62,584 nucleotides of DNA from Gemmatimonadota bacterium (GTDB lineage: Bacteria; ARS69). The stretch lies in assembly GCA_030747075.1 (NCBI GenBank), contig JASLLL010000014.1, positions 1-62,584 on the forward strand. Reading direction: 5' to 3'. Positions 38,403-48,216 of the stretch are shown piece by piece. The notes beneath the pieces are model-generated. The model ran no database searches. It had not been told where the DNA came from and saw nothing but the letters and a program-made list of their open reading frames with translations. The translations under genes were made by a program, and so were the position numbers. How positions within the stretch are numbered: the stretch's first letter is position 1; each line of letters opens with the position of its first letter.

Positions 38403-41400
38403 CTAGCGCATCTGCACGACACGCCCGATGAACTCGTCCGTCGTTCGACTCCCGCCCGGGACATCAAACTCCGCTTCGAGGAGATAAATGTAGGTTCCAT
38501 TGGCCATGGGCGTTCCGTTCGAGTCATGCCCATTCCAGATGATGCGACCCTCTCCAGCAGACACGGAGACAGGCCCCCTCTCCCTGACTTTTCGGCCGGT
38601 TACCGTGAACACCTTGAGCGTGACCTCCGCAGCCTGCGTCACGCGAAACACGAACGCCACCTCATCCGAGAACGGGTTCGGGTATACCGCGGTGAAGGCT
38701 TCGTCGATTTCGAAATCCGTGGTTGGAAGAACCACACGGAAACTTGCCGATTCAATGGTTCGGTTGCCGACATTGTCGAACGCCTTCACCACGATCGTAT
38801 GGTCTCCGGAACCCAGAGGCAAGACGCGCCGGACACGACCGGTCGTGGAAGTTCCGTCCTGATAGATGAAGTCCTCAAAGAGATCCACGCGCTCATGGTC
38901 GTCCACATCCACTTCCAGCCGGGCGAACTGAGGATGAGGCCGCAGATTGATCCCGCTGGAATCCGCGAGATCCACCAGGAGAACGGGCTTGTCGGTGAAG
39001 AGATAGTCTCCGCTCACGAAACTGTCATACCCCTCAAATGAGATGCGAAGACCCGGTCCTTCGGAATCTTCCACCTGCTCCGGCGAAATCGTGGGCGCGA
39101 CGACCAGGGAGTCGTACCCCCCGGAACCGTCACGCAGAAGATCGTCTTCCAGAGCAAACACGCTGACGCGGCCACTGTTCCCGGAAAGCACGCCCTGCGA
39201 CAGGAAGAACTTCACTTCGAACTCGCCCGCCGTGATCGGCGTATCTCCCCGGAAGGAGGTCGGGCCTTCAATCCGATAGGGAATGTGCTTCTCCACGCCG
39301 TAATAGTCCGTGTAGTCGTAGCCGGTCGTGTCCGCGGTTTCCGTCGTCATGACGAATGCCGTCCCGTTGAACGCGGGCGAACCGTGCGTTCCGTCCACGG
39401 TCTGCCCGTTTTCATCCACCACGCGCCCCCGAATGACCCGAAGCGTGCCCTCCGTGTAGCTGGAGTCCACGGTCGTGGAGTCGAACCGGACGAAGTACTC
39501 GCCGAAGCGTACTTCCATCGCGGGATCTCCAAGGACCACATACTTCTCGTTGTTGATCCTCACCGGAACACTCGACGGCATCATCATCTTGGCTTCCATT
39601 GCCGACAGCCCCACGGACTTCACCGCCCGGGAGTTGGTTTCCACCAGATACGGCGTTCCGAACATCGCCTGAAGCCAGAACTTGTTCAGCGCGGCATTCG
39701 TTCCGGCCTGCACGAGCCCACCGGATGCAAAGGTCACCGCCGCGCCTCCGTCGGGATGGAACAGGAGAAGCTCGCACATGCTGTCTCCGCCCAGTAGATC
39801 GAACCGGCTCACCGTGCACGAGAATGTGGAGAAGAGAGGAGTCCGGGTCTCGTTCAAGAGCTCCGGGATCTTCTGAGACACAAAGACCTCCTCGTGAGCC
39901 ATCGTGTTCTGATCCCCGTGCCCCGTGTAGGTCACCATGAGCGCTCCCCGGGTGAACTCCTCGATGAACGCTTGCTGGGCCTCGGGCTTCTTCCCGAAGT
40001 CGTTTCTGGGGTACTCGGTGAGGTAGATCTTCACGCGCTCCAGAGCGGTGGGCAGGTACCCGTTCGCGAGGGCCTCCACCTGCGTCGTATGAAATGACTC
40101 GCGCGCGGAGTCCGTGTCCGTGCGCTCGTCATCCGCAACCATGACGACCCGATTCTGCCAGTGTCCCGGAGTTTCGTAGTTCAGTTGCGATTCCAGCTTG
40201 TCCAGCATGACATCCAACTCCGCCGTGGTGGAAACCGGGAAGCGCCCGATCACGACATCGAGAGCCGGTTGAGCCCCCGCGCTGTCGTAGTCCGCGGTCT
40301 CCAGATAGCCGAAGAAGTCATCCGTCGCGTAGAAGGACCCGTTGTCACCGCCCTCGTACTGAGTGTTGATCTGGCGATAACGATTGTTGTACGGGAGAAT
40401 GTAATTCTCCGGACTGCCGGAGAGGTTCTGTTTCACATCAAAGACCGCGTCTCCAACCAGCACCACATACAGCGGGCTCACCGACCAGCTTTCCAGCGCA
40501 TAGGCCAGAAAGTCCCGGATGGCGGAAGGATCCTGCATGCCCCACCCGAACTCATTGAACACGGACTCGATGTCCACCACCGCCGTCGTGTACGGATGAG
40601 GGGCAAAACCCGCACGAAGCGAGGCAAGACGCTCAGCGCCTTCCCGGAACTTCGAGTGGGTAATGACCAGATACTCCGCGGCCCGCGCGGGACTCCGGAG
40701 GCCGACGATCTCGACCGTCTCCGCCGGGGGAAGCGAGAGAAACCCGGCAGGTGACACGCAGGTGTACCAGCGAACACCGCTGCCCGGCGAATCCGACATG
40801 CGCACACCATGCGGCGACAGCGCCTCGGAGACGGTGTAGTCGGTGAGGCGTACCGTTTCGTGGGCGTCCGTCACATCGAACAGAAGGATGTCGTCCGGAG
40901 CCGCATCAAAGCCGGAGAGGAGGTAGTCCGAGACGCTGTCCGCAGGATCGGAGTACCAGGACAACGAGTGTCCCCCCTCCGCCTCCAGCGCCCTCTCGTA
41001 CTCCACCTCAAACCAGGCGAGGTAAAGATGGTCGGAGAAGGTCGCTCCCTCGGAACTTGCGTTGATGACCAGCGAGTTCGTTCCGTCTTGCAGCGTGGAT
41101 ACGCTCCCCGACAGATCCATCGTCGCGAGGTACGCGGAGTGCGTCCAGACCGTATCCGCGGCCAACCCTCCCTGAAGATAGAGCTCAACATCCCGCTGGG
41201 GTGCCGTAAGACTCCCCTGGAAGCTGTAGAGTCGCGCCCTGACCATTGCTTCCGGAGATGTTGCGCGATCCAGAAACATGGAGTACGACCGGTTGTCTCC
41301 CCTGCCGAAAAGGGACTCCCACATCCAGCCGTCTTCATCCCGATGCTTGAAACTCTCCAGATTGTCTTCTTCGAAGTGAATCCGATGCGGTGCCGTGGTC

Positions 41401-42551
41401 GCATAGGAAGTGGCGCTCGCCGCCGCGCTGCGCGTGGTCATCCGCGCCGGAGGATCCACGAACGACCCGCCCCAGGTGATCCAGTAGGTGGTCTCCCGGT
41501 TGTACGGGTTGTCGATGTGGTCGGTGCGGGCCAGGGACGAAGAATACTCCGCCCCCCAGGCCGAAGGGCCGAGCGCATGGAAGACAAAACGGTCACTCAG
41601 ATCAAAAACGCTGTCCCCGTCGCCGAGATCCAGAAGGGCACACTCGGACATGAACTCAGGACGCGCGACCGAATAATCCTCCGGCAGTTCGATCCCGGAC
41701 CCGGAAAACACACGAATGGTCGTCGGGTCCACCGATCCCGGATCCACGCCGACATCGTTGAAGGTAAAGTAGTCCAGCTGGTACATCCCCCCCGCCTGGA
41801 TGGGCACCTTCAACCAGACCGGCGCCGAACCGAAGGAGTCCCCGAGACCCCGGACTCCCCCCGCCCGGCGCGGAGTCCGCCAGCGACGAGCCGTTCGAGC
41901 ATTCAGGAGAGCCGAATCGAAGGCCGCTTCGAAGTCCGCTGCATCCCGACGCGGAATGCCCGCCCGACTCGTCTCCGGCCTGGAAAAGTCCAACCGGACG
42001 ATGAAGCGCTCCGCCCATACGAGCTCCCTCGACCCCGCGTCATGCCGAACGGGATGGAAGACCAGCCGGGCCACTCGTTGCCCCCTCACGCTCGAGGTTC
42101 CCGCAATCTCCGCCCATGGGTGCGAGCGGATCGCGGCACTCCCGGGCGCGTCGTCCGATTCGTCCATCCGGGTGCTCAAGGCATAGGGAAAGGGGCTGCG
42201 GGTCACGGAAACCGCAGACACCGTGACTTTCGGGATCTCCCCGGGGGGAATGCCCAGAAGCCCTACGGCCGATGGCAGGTCCGCCTCTCCCGGCCTGGCC
42301 AGATGCACCGCCCGGCTGAAAGTGGGCCGCTTGGTAGCTCCGCGACCGGGGACATCTTCCAGCGCCCGCTCGGGCAGCGTCCATTCGACGACCAGTGATC
42401 GCTCGTCGGAGGAGATCACACGAATCCCTGACGCTTCCGCGGCGAGGGCCGACGGCTGCAAGAGAAGCCCCACCGGAGAGAGTGCACTCAGGACGGCCCC
42501 CACAAGAACCGCCGCCGCTGGTTTGGATCCCGCAAGATGGAGTTTCCGCAT
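38403..42551 (-). CDS. porU: C25 gingipain-like peptidase, PorU-type
   Basis: 1382 residues from the ATG at 42551 with signal peptide (AAAVLVGAVLSALSPVGLLL). The catalytic pair is His878 in VTYTGHGDQNT and Cys912 in FSTFSCTVSRFD, the gingipain/PorU arrangement. Upstream are N-terminal beta domains with YWITWGGSF typical of PorU. Behind the protease are Ig-like regions and a FlgD-type C-terminal fold (VYPNPFSDEV ... IGRVVQMR). In Bacteroidetes PorU is the surface sortase that removes cargo C-terminal domains and attaches A-LPS. It is directly followed by porV. No convincing promoter was found between it and accA. Confidence 0.85.
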   Translation of the reverse strand: MRKLHLAGSKPAAAVLVGAVLSALSPVGLLLQPSALAAEASGIRVISSDERSLVVEWTLPERALEDVPGRGATKRPTFSRAVHLARPGEADLPSAVGLLGIPPGEIPKVTVSAVSVTRSPFPYALSTRMDESDDAPGSAAIRSHPWAEIAGTSSVRGQRVARLVFHPVRHDAGSRELVWAERFIVRLDFSRPETSRAGIPRRDAADFEAAFDSALLNARTARRWRTPRRAGGVRGLGDSFGSAPVWLKVPIQAGGMYQLDYFTFNDVGVDPGSVDPTTIRVFSGSGIELPEDYSVARPEFMSECALLDLGDGDSVFDLSDRFVFHALGPSAWGAEYSSSLARTDHIDNPYNRETTYWITWGGSFVDPPARMTTRSAAASATSYATTAPHRIHFEEDNLESFKHRDEDGWMWESLFGRGDNRSYSMFLDRATSPEAMVRARLYSFQGSLTAPQRDVELYLQGGLAADTVWTHSAYLATMDLSGSVSTLQDGTNSLVINASSEGATFSDHLYLAWFEVEYERALEAEGGHSLSWYSDPADSVSDYLLSGFDAAPDDILLFDVTDAHETVRLTDYTVSEALSPHGVRMSDSPGSGVRWYTCVSPAGFLSLPPAETVEIVGLRSPARAAEYLVITHSKFREGAERLASLRAGFAPHPYTTAVVDIESVFNEFGWGMQDPSAIRDFLAYALESWSVSPLYVVLVGDAVFDVKQNLSGSPENYILPYNNRYRQINTQYEGGDNGSFYATDDFFGYLETADYDSAGAQPALDVVIGRFPVSTTAELDVMLDKLESQLNYETPGHWQNRVVMVADDERTDTDSARESFHTTQVEALANGYLPTALERVKIYLTEYPRNDFGKKPEAQQAFIEEFTRGALMVTYTGHGDQNTMAHEEVFVSQKIPELLNETRTPLFSTFSCTVSRFDLLGGDSMCELLLFHPDGGAAVTFASGGLVQAGTNAALNKFWLQAMFGTPYLVETNSRAVKSVGLSAMEAKMMMPSSVPVRINNEKYVVLGDPAMEVRFGEYFVRFDSTTVDSSYTEGTLRVIRGRVVDENGQTVDGTHGSPAFNGTAFVMTTETADTTGYDYTDYYGVEKHIPYRIEGPTSFRGDTPITAGEFEVKFFLSQGVLSGNSGRVSVFALEDDLLRDGSGGYDSLVVAPTISPEQVEDSEGPGLRISFEGYDSFVSGDYLFTDKPVLLVDLADSSGINLRPHPQFARLEVDVDDHERVDLFEDFIYQDGTSTTGRVRRVLPLGSGDHTIVVKAFDNVGNRTIESASFRVVLPTTDFEIDEAFTAVYPNPFSDEVAFVFRVTQAAEVTLKVFTVTGRKVRERGPVSVSAGEGRIIWNGHDSNGTPMANGTYIYLLEAEFDVPGGSRTTDEFIGRVVQMR

Positions 42552-42679
42552 TCGTGTTCCAGGTTCTGAAAGTGGTAACCGAACGGCCCCTGCGGACGGG
42601 AAAGAAACCGTGTCCGCGCCGAGCCCGCGCACACGGATCGTACGCAGGGGGTTGAACTTGCAACGATCCCTGAAAACTG

Positions 42680-43675
42680 TCAAGACGCCCCCCCGCCCCG
42701 GAGAACGCCGTCCTCCAAGTATCGGCCCATCCGCGAGTACTTCTCCATGCGATTCGCCAGAAGCTCCTCCACCGGAACGGCGGCCAGATCGGTGAATGCC
42801 GTCTCCAGTACATCTCCCACCAGCCGTGCCGCTTCCGCGGGATCCCGGTGGGCGCCGCCCTCCGGTTCCGGGATGACCCCGTCCACAATCCCAAGCTCCT
42901 CCACATCGGGCGCGGTCACGCGCAGGGCCTCGGCCGCGTCCTTGGCCTTCGCCCGGTCTCCCCACAGGATGGCGGCACACCCTTCCGGAGAGATCACCGA
43001 GTAAACCGCGTGCTGAAGAATGTAGATCCGGTCACAGACCGCCATGGCCAGCGCCCCGCCGCTTCCGCCTTCGCCGATCACCACCCCGACAATCGGAACG
43101 GGTAGACGCGCCATGACAAACAGATTCCGCGCGATGGCCTCGGACTGGCCTCGCTCTTCCGCCTCCACGCCGGGGAACGCGCCCTGCGTATCGATCAGGC
43201 TCAGGATCGGGCGACCGAACCTCCCCGCCAGTTCCATGAGGCGCATGGCCTTCCGGTAGCCTTCCGGGTGGGGCATGCCGAAGTTCCGTGCCAGCCGTTC
43301 CTTGAGATCCCGCCCCTTCTGGTGCCCCAGCACCATGACCTTTCGCCCCCGGAATCCCGCGATACCCCCCACAATGGCCCCGTCGTCCCCGAAACGGCGA
43401 TCCCCGTGGAGTTCGCAGAAACCCGTGGTCATCCGGTCGATATAATCGAGTGCCTGCGGGCGTTTTGAGTGCCGGGCAAGCTGAACCGTCTGCCACCGCG
43501 TCAGCCTGGAGAAAATGCGGTGACGAAGCTGTTCCGCCTTCCCTTCGAGCTTCTGCAGCTCATCGCGAACCTCGAACTCCTCGCTGGAAGCAAGATCCTC
43601 CAGTTCGCGGATCTTGGTCTCCAGTTCCACAAGAGGTTGCTCGAAGTCCAACCAGCCTCCCGATCCCTCGCTCAT
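42680..43675 (-). CDS. accA: Acetyl-CoA carboxylase carboxyltransferase subunit alpha
   Basis: 331 residues from the ATG at 43675; GGAG lies six nt upstream of this codon, favouring it over two in-frame starts just before. Family marks: FEQPLVELETKIRELE, RPQALDYIDRMTTGF, and the oxyanion-type VIGEGGSGGALAMAVCD. With AccD it moves CO2 from biotin to acetyl-CoA, the first step of fatty-acid synthesis. accD is not in the window. It shares its transcript with the upstream outer-membrane protein gene and has no evident link to the export cluster downstream. Confidence 0.95.
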   Translation of the reverse strand: MSEGSGGWLDFEQPLVELETKIRELEDLASSEEFEVRDELQKLEGKAEQLRHRIFSRLTRWQTVQLARHSKRPQALDYIDRMTTGFCELHGDRRFGDDGAIVGGIAGFRGRKVMVLGHQKGRDLKERLARNFGMPHPEGYRKAMRLMELAGRFGRPILSLIDTQGAFPGVEAEERGQSEAIARNLFVMARLPVPIVGVVIGEGGSGGALAMAVCDRIYILQHAVYSVISPEGCAAILWGDRAKAKDAAEALRVTAPDVEELGIVDGVIPEPEGGAHRDPAEAARLVGDVLETAFTDLAAVPVEELLANRMEKYSRMGRYLEDGVLRGGGAS

Positions 43676-43730
43676 GCACATCTCCACACGATGGAAGCGG
43701 GCGATCGATCCGCCCGGACGAAGCGCGGCC

Positions 43731-44573
43731 TCAGAAGGACTCCGCGTACGATAGCGTGAACTCCCGGCCCCAGCCCTCGTCGACCAGAACTTCCGCGAGA
43801 CCCGGATCCAGCTTCTCGGAGTTGCGCAGCATATCCCGGATCACGAAGCGCACCTCCACATCGGGGGCAAGACTCCATCGGAATGCGGCATTGAAGTAGC
43901 CCCGCCCGCGACCGTAGACCCCATCGGAAAGGTCGTCGTTCGTGGCAAGATCGTACTCCAGCACCATACTCCAGGCATCCCCGAGGCTCTTCTCCGCGCC
44001 CACGAAGAGCGTGGGGTCGGAGTCGTCCAGATCTTCCAGCGATCGGCTCACTCCGCTGTGGATGGAGAGGTCTCCGCCCACCGCGTAGTTCTTCGAGAGC
44101 ACCGCATAAACGCCCCGGGACTTGAACTGGTATCGGGCCAGTCCGGTGTCGTAGTACCCGGCGCCCTGTGTATCCACTCCCATGACGAAAGCCGGCATGG
44201 TGTAGGTCTCTTCCGCAACGCGGACTTTCATCAGAATCCCCGGGTGAGGGTTCCAGTCCGGCTCGCCATCCCCGATCACCTTCAGCCCGCCGAAACCGGC
44301 CCCCACCGTGATCCAGTCCTGCAGGCCGATGTCCACGCGAAACTCCACGCCGCCTCCCGGGAAGACCCGGGCCCGCGATTCAAATGTGCCGGGAGGCAGA
44401 AGCCCCGCCGTCGGGGAATCCACCAGGACACGGGATGGCACCAGGAAACCGGTGGAAGCGGTCTCGTCGGCAAGTGCACCTGCCCACGGCAGGAGGAGAA
44501 GAAGACAAGCCGCCGCCCCAACCCGACTGCGGGGGCTGAAAGTGATCCCTGATCTGCTCGCGAATCCGGTCAT
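43731..44573 (-). CDS. Outer-membrane protein, YjbH-like
   Basis: 280 residues from the ATG at 44573, behind a near-consensus GGAGGAACCG. Signal peptide VGAAACLLLLLPWAGALA. Mature start VDSPTAGLLPPGTFESRARVF, then DIGLQDWITVGAGFGG and KSRGVYAVLSKNYAVGG. These resemble YjbH-type lipo/outer-membrane proteins linked to exopolysaccharide. It ends FTLSYAESF. It is probably a barrel, and its function is unknown. Its own promoter lies 86 nt upstream. Confidence 0.72.
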   Translation of the reverse strand: MTGFASRSGITFSPRSRVGAAACLLLLLPWAGALADETASTGFLVPSRVLVDSPTAGLLPPGTFESRARVFPGGGVEFRVDIGLQDWITVGAGFGGLKVIGDGEPDWNPHPGILMKVRVAEETYTMPAFVMGVDTQGAGYYDTGLARYQFKSRGVYAVLSKNYAVGGDLSIHSGVSRSLEDLDDSDPTLFVGAEKSLGDAWSMVLEYDLATNDDLSDGVYGRGRGYFNAAFRWSLAPDVEVRFVIRDMLRNSEKLDPGLAEVLVDEGWGREFTLSYAESF

Positions 44574-44658
44574 CGGTTCCTCCGGTGGGAAATGCCCCTC
44601 CGCCGCGCCCGGCACGCATCCGGAGCGGGACGCGGGCGGGCCACTCCCGGCGCCGGGG

Positions 44659-44688
44659 ACGGTATCAGACCCGTTTTCGGAATGTCAA
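44659..44688 (-). promoter_or_regulatory. Promoter for the YjbH-like/accA transcript
   Basis: Perfect -35 TTGACA (44683-44688), 18-nt spacer, -10 TACCGT (44659-44664). It lies in the 145-nt gap after dnaE. Confidence 0.5.
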
Positions 44689-44718
44689 CGAACCCTCTCC
44701 GCGGAGCGCCCATTGCCC

Positions 44719-47700
44719 TTACCTCTGCCCCGGACGCCCTCTGCGGCCTTCGCGAACCCCGGCGGGCCATCGCCCCGCGAGGCGGACGGCGTTCTCCCCC
44801 ACCAGTCCCTCCAGTTCCTCCAGAGTTTCCTCATCCGCCCGGAGCCGCACAGCGGTGACCTCCACCGGGACCATATTCCCGTCGGAGAGCCCCACGCGCA
44901 GCACGGTGGGGAGCCCCCCGAGGCGACGGCGACCGATTTCCTTCACCTTCTCCACGAACACATCGCCCACTTCTGAGTCGATCACATCGAGCACGATCCT
45001 CTCGGTGAGCCCCTCCGCCACGGAATCGAGCGGCATGGCGCGGTTCAGCAGAATCTTGGGCTCCCCTTCGTCCTTCACGGAAAGCGTCCCCCCGATCAGG
45101 ACCATCGAATCCACGGCCAGCGTTTCGGCGCAATCTCGATACGGCTCCGAGAAGACCAGCGCCTCCACGGTTCCCGTGAAGTCCTCCAGTTCCACAAACG
45201 CCATTCGGTTCCCACGCCGATCCAGCTTGGTTCGGACGGCGACCACCAGCGCCCCGAGGATCATGTCCGTCCCGTCGGTTCGGTTCTCCAGATCATCCGT
45301 CCGGGCCGTCGCGAAGGAGCGAATCTCCCGCCGCCACCGGGACAACGGGTGCCCGGAGAAGTAGAAACCCAGCACCGCTTTCTCCCGGTGGAGAAGGTCG
45401 GATTTCGTCCACTCTTCCACCTCGGGAAGCCCATCCCGGAATGGAACGACGGTGGAGTCTCCGATTCCTTCGCCGAACAGAGAGGTCTGCCCGAGGTCTC
45501 TCTCCCGCTGAAGCCGCGCAGCGTGTCCCATGGCATCGAACACGGCCTCAAACACTTCGGCGCGGTGAGTGCCGAAGGAATCCAGCGCCCCGGCCTGGAC
45601 GAGGCTTTCCACGACACGCCGGTTGAGAACCTTCGAGTCCAGCCTCGTGACGAAGTCGATCAGCGACCCGAACTCTCCGTCTTGCGAGCGAATCTCCAGA
45701 ACCCGCTCGACCGCACCGACACCCACATTCTTGACGGCCGCCATTCCGAAGATGATCGCGCCGTCCCGCACGATAAAGCCCGTCTCTGAACGATTGACAT
45801 CGGGCGGCACAAGACAAAGCCCCATTCGCCGGGCCTCTTCCATCAGGACGGGCATCCGTTTCGACTTCGTCATTTCCGAAGTCAGCGTGGCCGCCAGGAA
45901 CTCCGCCGGATGGTTGGCCTTGAGCCATGCCGTCTGAACCGAAAGGACGGCGTACGCCACCGAGTGGGACTTGTTGAAGCCGTATCCCGCAAAGTGCGCC
46001 ATCAGATCGAAGACCTTCCCGGCAACCCCTTCGGCGATCCCCCGCCCCACACACCCCGCCACGAACTTCTCCCGCTGGCGGTCCATCTCCTCGATCTTCT
46101 TCTTCCCCATCGCCCGACGCAGAAGGTCCGCTTCTCCGAGAGAGAAGCCCGCCATCCGCGCAGCGATGGCCATGACCTGCTCCTGATAGAGAATGACGCC
46201 GTGCGTGTCGCGGAGGATGGGTTCCATCTCGGGATGCAGCACCTGAACTTCGCGGCGGCCGTGCTTCCGGTCGATGAACTCCTTGTCCATCCCCGCACCC
46301 AGCGGCCCGGGTCGATGGAGCGCATTGACCGCGACGATATCGTTGAATCCGGTGGGGCGGAGGCTCCGGAGCATCGAGCGCATTCCACCGCTCTCCAACT
46401 GAAAGACGCCCACCGTCTCGCCGGACGCCAGGAGTTCGTAGGTTGCCGGATCGTCATGCGGGATTTCGGCCGGGGTGATCGTCTGCCCGAGTCGTGCGTT
46501 GACCATGTCCAGCGCGCGCTGCACAACCGTCAGCGTGCGCAACGCCAGAAAGTCCATCTTGAGCAGTCCGACATCCTCCACGCACTTCATGTCGTACTGC
46601 GTGGTGATCTCATCCCGCCCGGACTTGAAGAGCGGAACGAAATCGGTGAGGTCTCCCGGCGCCACCACCACGCCTGCCGCATGAGTCGAGGCGTGTCGGG
46701 ACAGCCCCTCCAGCACCCGCGCGTGCCCTACCAGTCGGCGGAAGGTGGCGTCGTCCCGCTCCAGCCGCTCGAAGTCCGGATTCATGGAGAAGGCCTTCGC
46801 GAGCGTCATGTCGGGATCATCGGGCACCATCTTCGCGATGCGGTCCACATCCCCGAACGGCACCTTGAGAACGCGGCCCACATCCCGAATCACCGCCCGC
46901 GCAGCCATGCACCCGAAGGTGATGATCTGCGAGACGCTCTCCTTCCCGTACTTGTTCACGACATAGTCGATGATCTCCGCGCGCCGCTCGTAGCAGAAGT
47001 CGATGTCGATATCCGGCATCGACACGCGCTCGGGATTGAGGAACCGCTCAAAGAGAAGCCCGTGGGCGATCGGGTCCACATCCGTAATCTCAAGGCAGTA
47101 CGCAACCAGAGACCCCGCCGCGGAACCCCGGCCCGGGCCGACGGGAATGCCCCGGTCCTTCGCCGCATGGATGAAGTCCCGCACGATCAGGAAGTATCCC
47201 GGGTAGCCCATCTGCGTGATGACGCCCAGTTCGTACTCAAGGCGTTTACGAACCGTCTCGTCCGCCGATGGATACCGGGCCGCCATCCCCTCGTGCGCCA
47301 GCCCGGCGAGGTACTCCGCTTCGCCCTTCGCCCCCTCGGGAATCGGAAAGCGGGGCATTCGGTTGACGCCCAGTTCCAGTTCCAGATTGCACCGCTCCGC
47401 GACCTCCAGCGTGTTCGTGACCGCTTCCGGAATGTCACGGAAAAGCTCCTTCATCTCGTCGGCGGTCTTGAAGTAGAGCTGGTCCGTGCTCATTCGGAGG
47501 CGCTTCGGGTCGTCAAACTCCTTGCCGGTCCCGATGCAGATCAGGATGTCGTGAGACTCCGCATCCGACTGCGCCCCGTAGTGGCAGTCGTTGGTGGCCA
47601 CCATCTTCGCACCCGAGCGGTCGGCGATCCGCCGAAGCATGGGGATGACGCGGCGCTCTTCGTCGATGTCGTGATCCTGAACCTCCACATAGACATTCTC

Positions 47701-48216
47701 CGCGCCGAGCATGTCCTGATAGGTCCCGAGGATCCGAAGCGCCTCGTCTTCCTTCTCCTCCAGAAGAAGCGACGGAACCTCTCCCTGAAGGCAGGCCGTC
47801 AGCGCAATCAGTCCTTCGGAGTGACGCGAAAGAAGTTCATGGTCGATCCGCGGGCGGTAGTAGAACCCCTCGAGGTATGCGGCCGAAGTCAGCTTCATGA
47901 GGTTGCGATACCCCGCCGCGTCCCGGGCCAGCAGCACCAGGTGATGCGTGCGTGGACCGCCGCCCCTGGTGGGGATCCGATCGGTGCGGCTTCCCGTGGT
48001 GATGTACACTTCGCACCCGAGGATGGGCTTGACGCCCTGCTTGCGCGCCTCCTTGTAGAACTCCACGCATCCATGCATGGCGCCGTGATCGGTGATCGCC
48101 AGCGCGGGCATTCCGCACTCTCTGGCGCGGGCCACGAGATCCCGGATTCGGTTTGCACCGTCGAGAAGGCTGAACTCGGTATGGTTGTGCAGATGTACGA
48201 AGTCGCAGTGCTTCAA
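44719..48216 (-). CDS. dnaE: DNA polymerase III alpha subunit
   Basis: 1165 residues, a normal DnaE length, from a TTG at 48216 with TGGAGGAATC upstream; it overlaps the M23 gene stop by 4 nt. The N-terminal PHP domain begins FVHLHNHTEFSLLDGA. The catalytic palm has PDIDIDFCYERR and GPGRGSAAGSLVAYCL. There is an HhH region (KMDFLALRTLTV) and a C-terminal OB fold (MAFVELEDFTGTVEALVF). It is the replicative polymerase. No proofreading DEDD domain is fused. Coupling to a secreted wall hydrolase gene is a chance-looking neighbourhood. Confidence 0.97.
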   Translation of the reverse strand: MKHCDFVHLHNHTEFSLLDGANRIRDLVARARECGMPALAITDHGAMHGCVEFYKEARKQGVKPILGCEVYITTGSRTDRIPTRGGGPRTHHLVLLARDAAGYRNLMKLTSAAYLEGFYYRPRIDHELLSRHSEGLIALTACLQGEVPSLLLEEKEDEALRILGTYQDMLGAENVYVEVQDHDIDEERRVIPMLRRIADRSGAKMVATNDCHYGAQSDAESHDILICIGTGKEFDDPKRLRMSTDQLYFKTADEMKELFRDIPEAVTNTLEVAERCNLELELGVNRMPRFPIPEGAKGEAEYLAGLAHEGMAARYPSADETVRKRLEYELGVITQMGYPGYFLIVRDFIHAAKDRGIPVGPGRGSAAGSLVAYCLEITDVDPIAHGLLFERFLNPERVSMPDIDIDFCYERRAEIIDYVVNKYGKESVSQIITFGCMAARAVIRDVGRVLKVPFGDVDRIAKMVPDDPDMTLAKAFSMNPDFERLERDDATFRRLVGHARVLEGLSRHASTHAAGVVVAPGDLTDFVPLFKSGRDEITTQYDMKCVEDVGLLKMDFLALRTLTVVQRALDMVNARLGQTITPAEIPHDDPATYELLASGETVGVFQLESGGMRSMLRSLRPTGFNDIVAVNALHRPGPLGAGMDKEFIDRKHGRREVQVLHPEMEPILRDTHGVILYQEQVMAIAARMAGFSLGEADLLRRAMGKKKIEEMDRQREKFVAGCVGRGIAEGVAGKVFDLMAHFAGYGFNKSHSVAYAVLSVQTAWLKANHPAEFLAATLTSEMTKSKRMPVLMEEARRMGLCLVPPDVNRSETGFIVRDGAIIFGMAAVKNVGVGAVERVLEIRSQDGEFGSLIDFVTRLDSKVLNRRVVESLVQAGALDSFGTHRAEVFEAVFDAMGHAARLQRERDLGQTSLFGEGIGDSTVVPFRDGLPEVEEWTKSDLLHREKAVLGFYFSGHPLSRWRREIRSFATARTDDLENRTDGTDMILGALVVAVRTKLDRRGNRMAFVELEDFTGTVEALVFSEPYRDCAETLAVDSMVLIGGTLSVKDEGEPKILLNRAMPLDSVAEGLTERIVLDVIDSEVGDVFVEKVKEIGRRRLGGLPTVLRVGLSDGNMVPVEVTAVRLRADEETLEELEGLVGENAVRLAGRWPAGVREGRRGRPGQR

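Noticed and set aside
42660-42683. TTGACA near the accA stop as a promoter for the porU-like gene
   Set aside because: No acceptable -10 lies 16-18 nt downstream, so I cannot support a promoter there.
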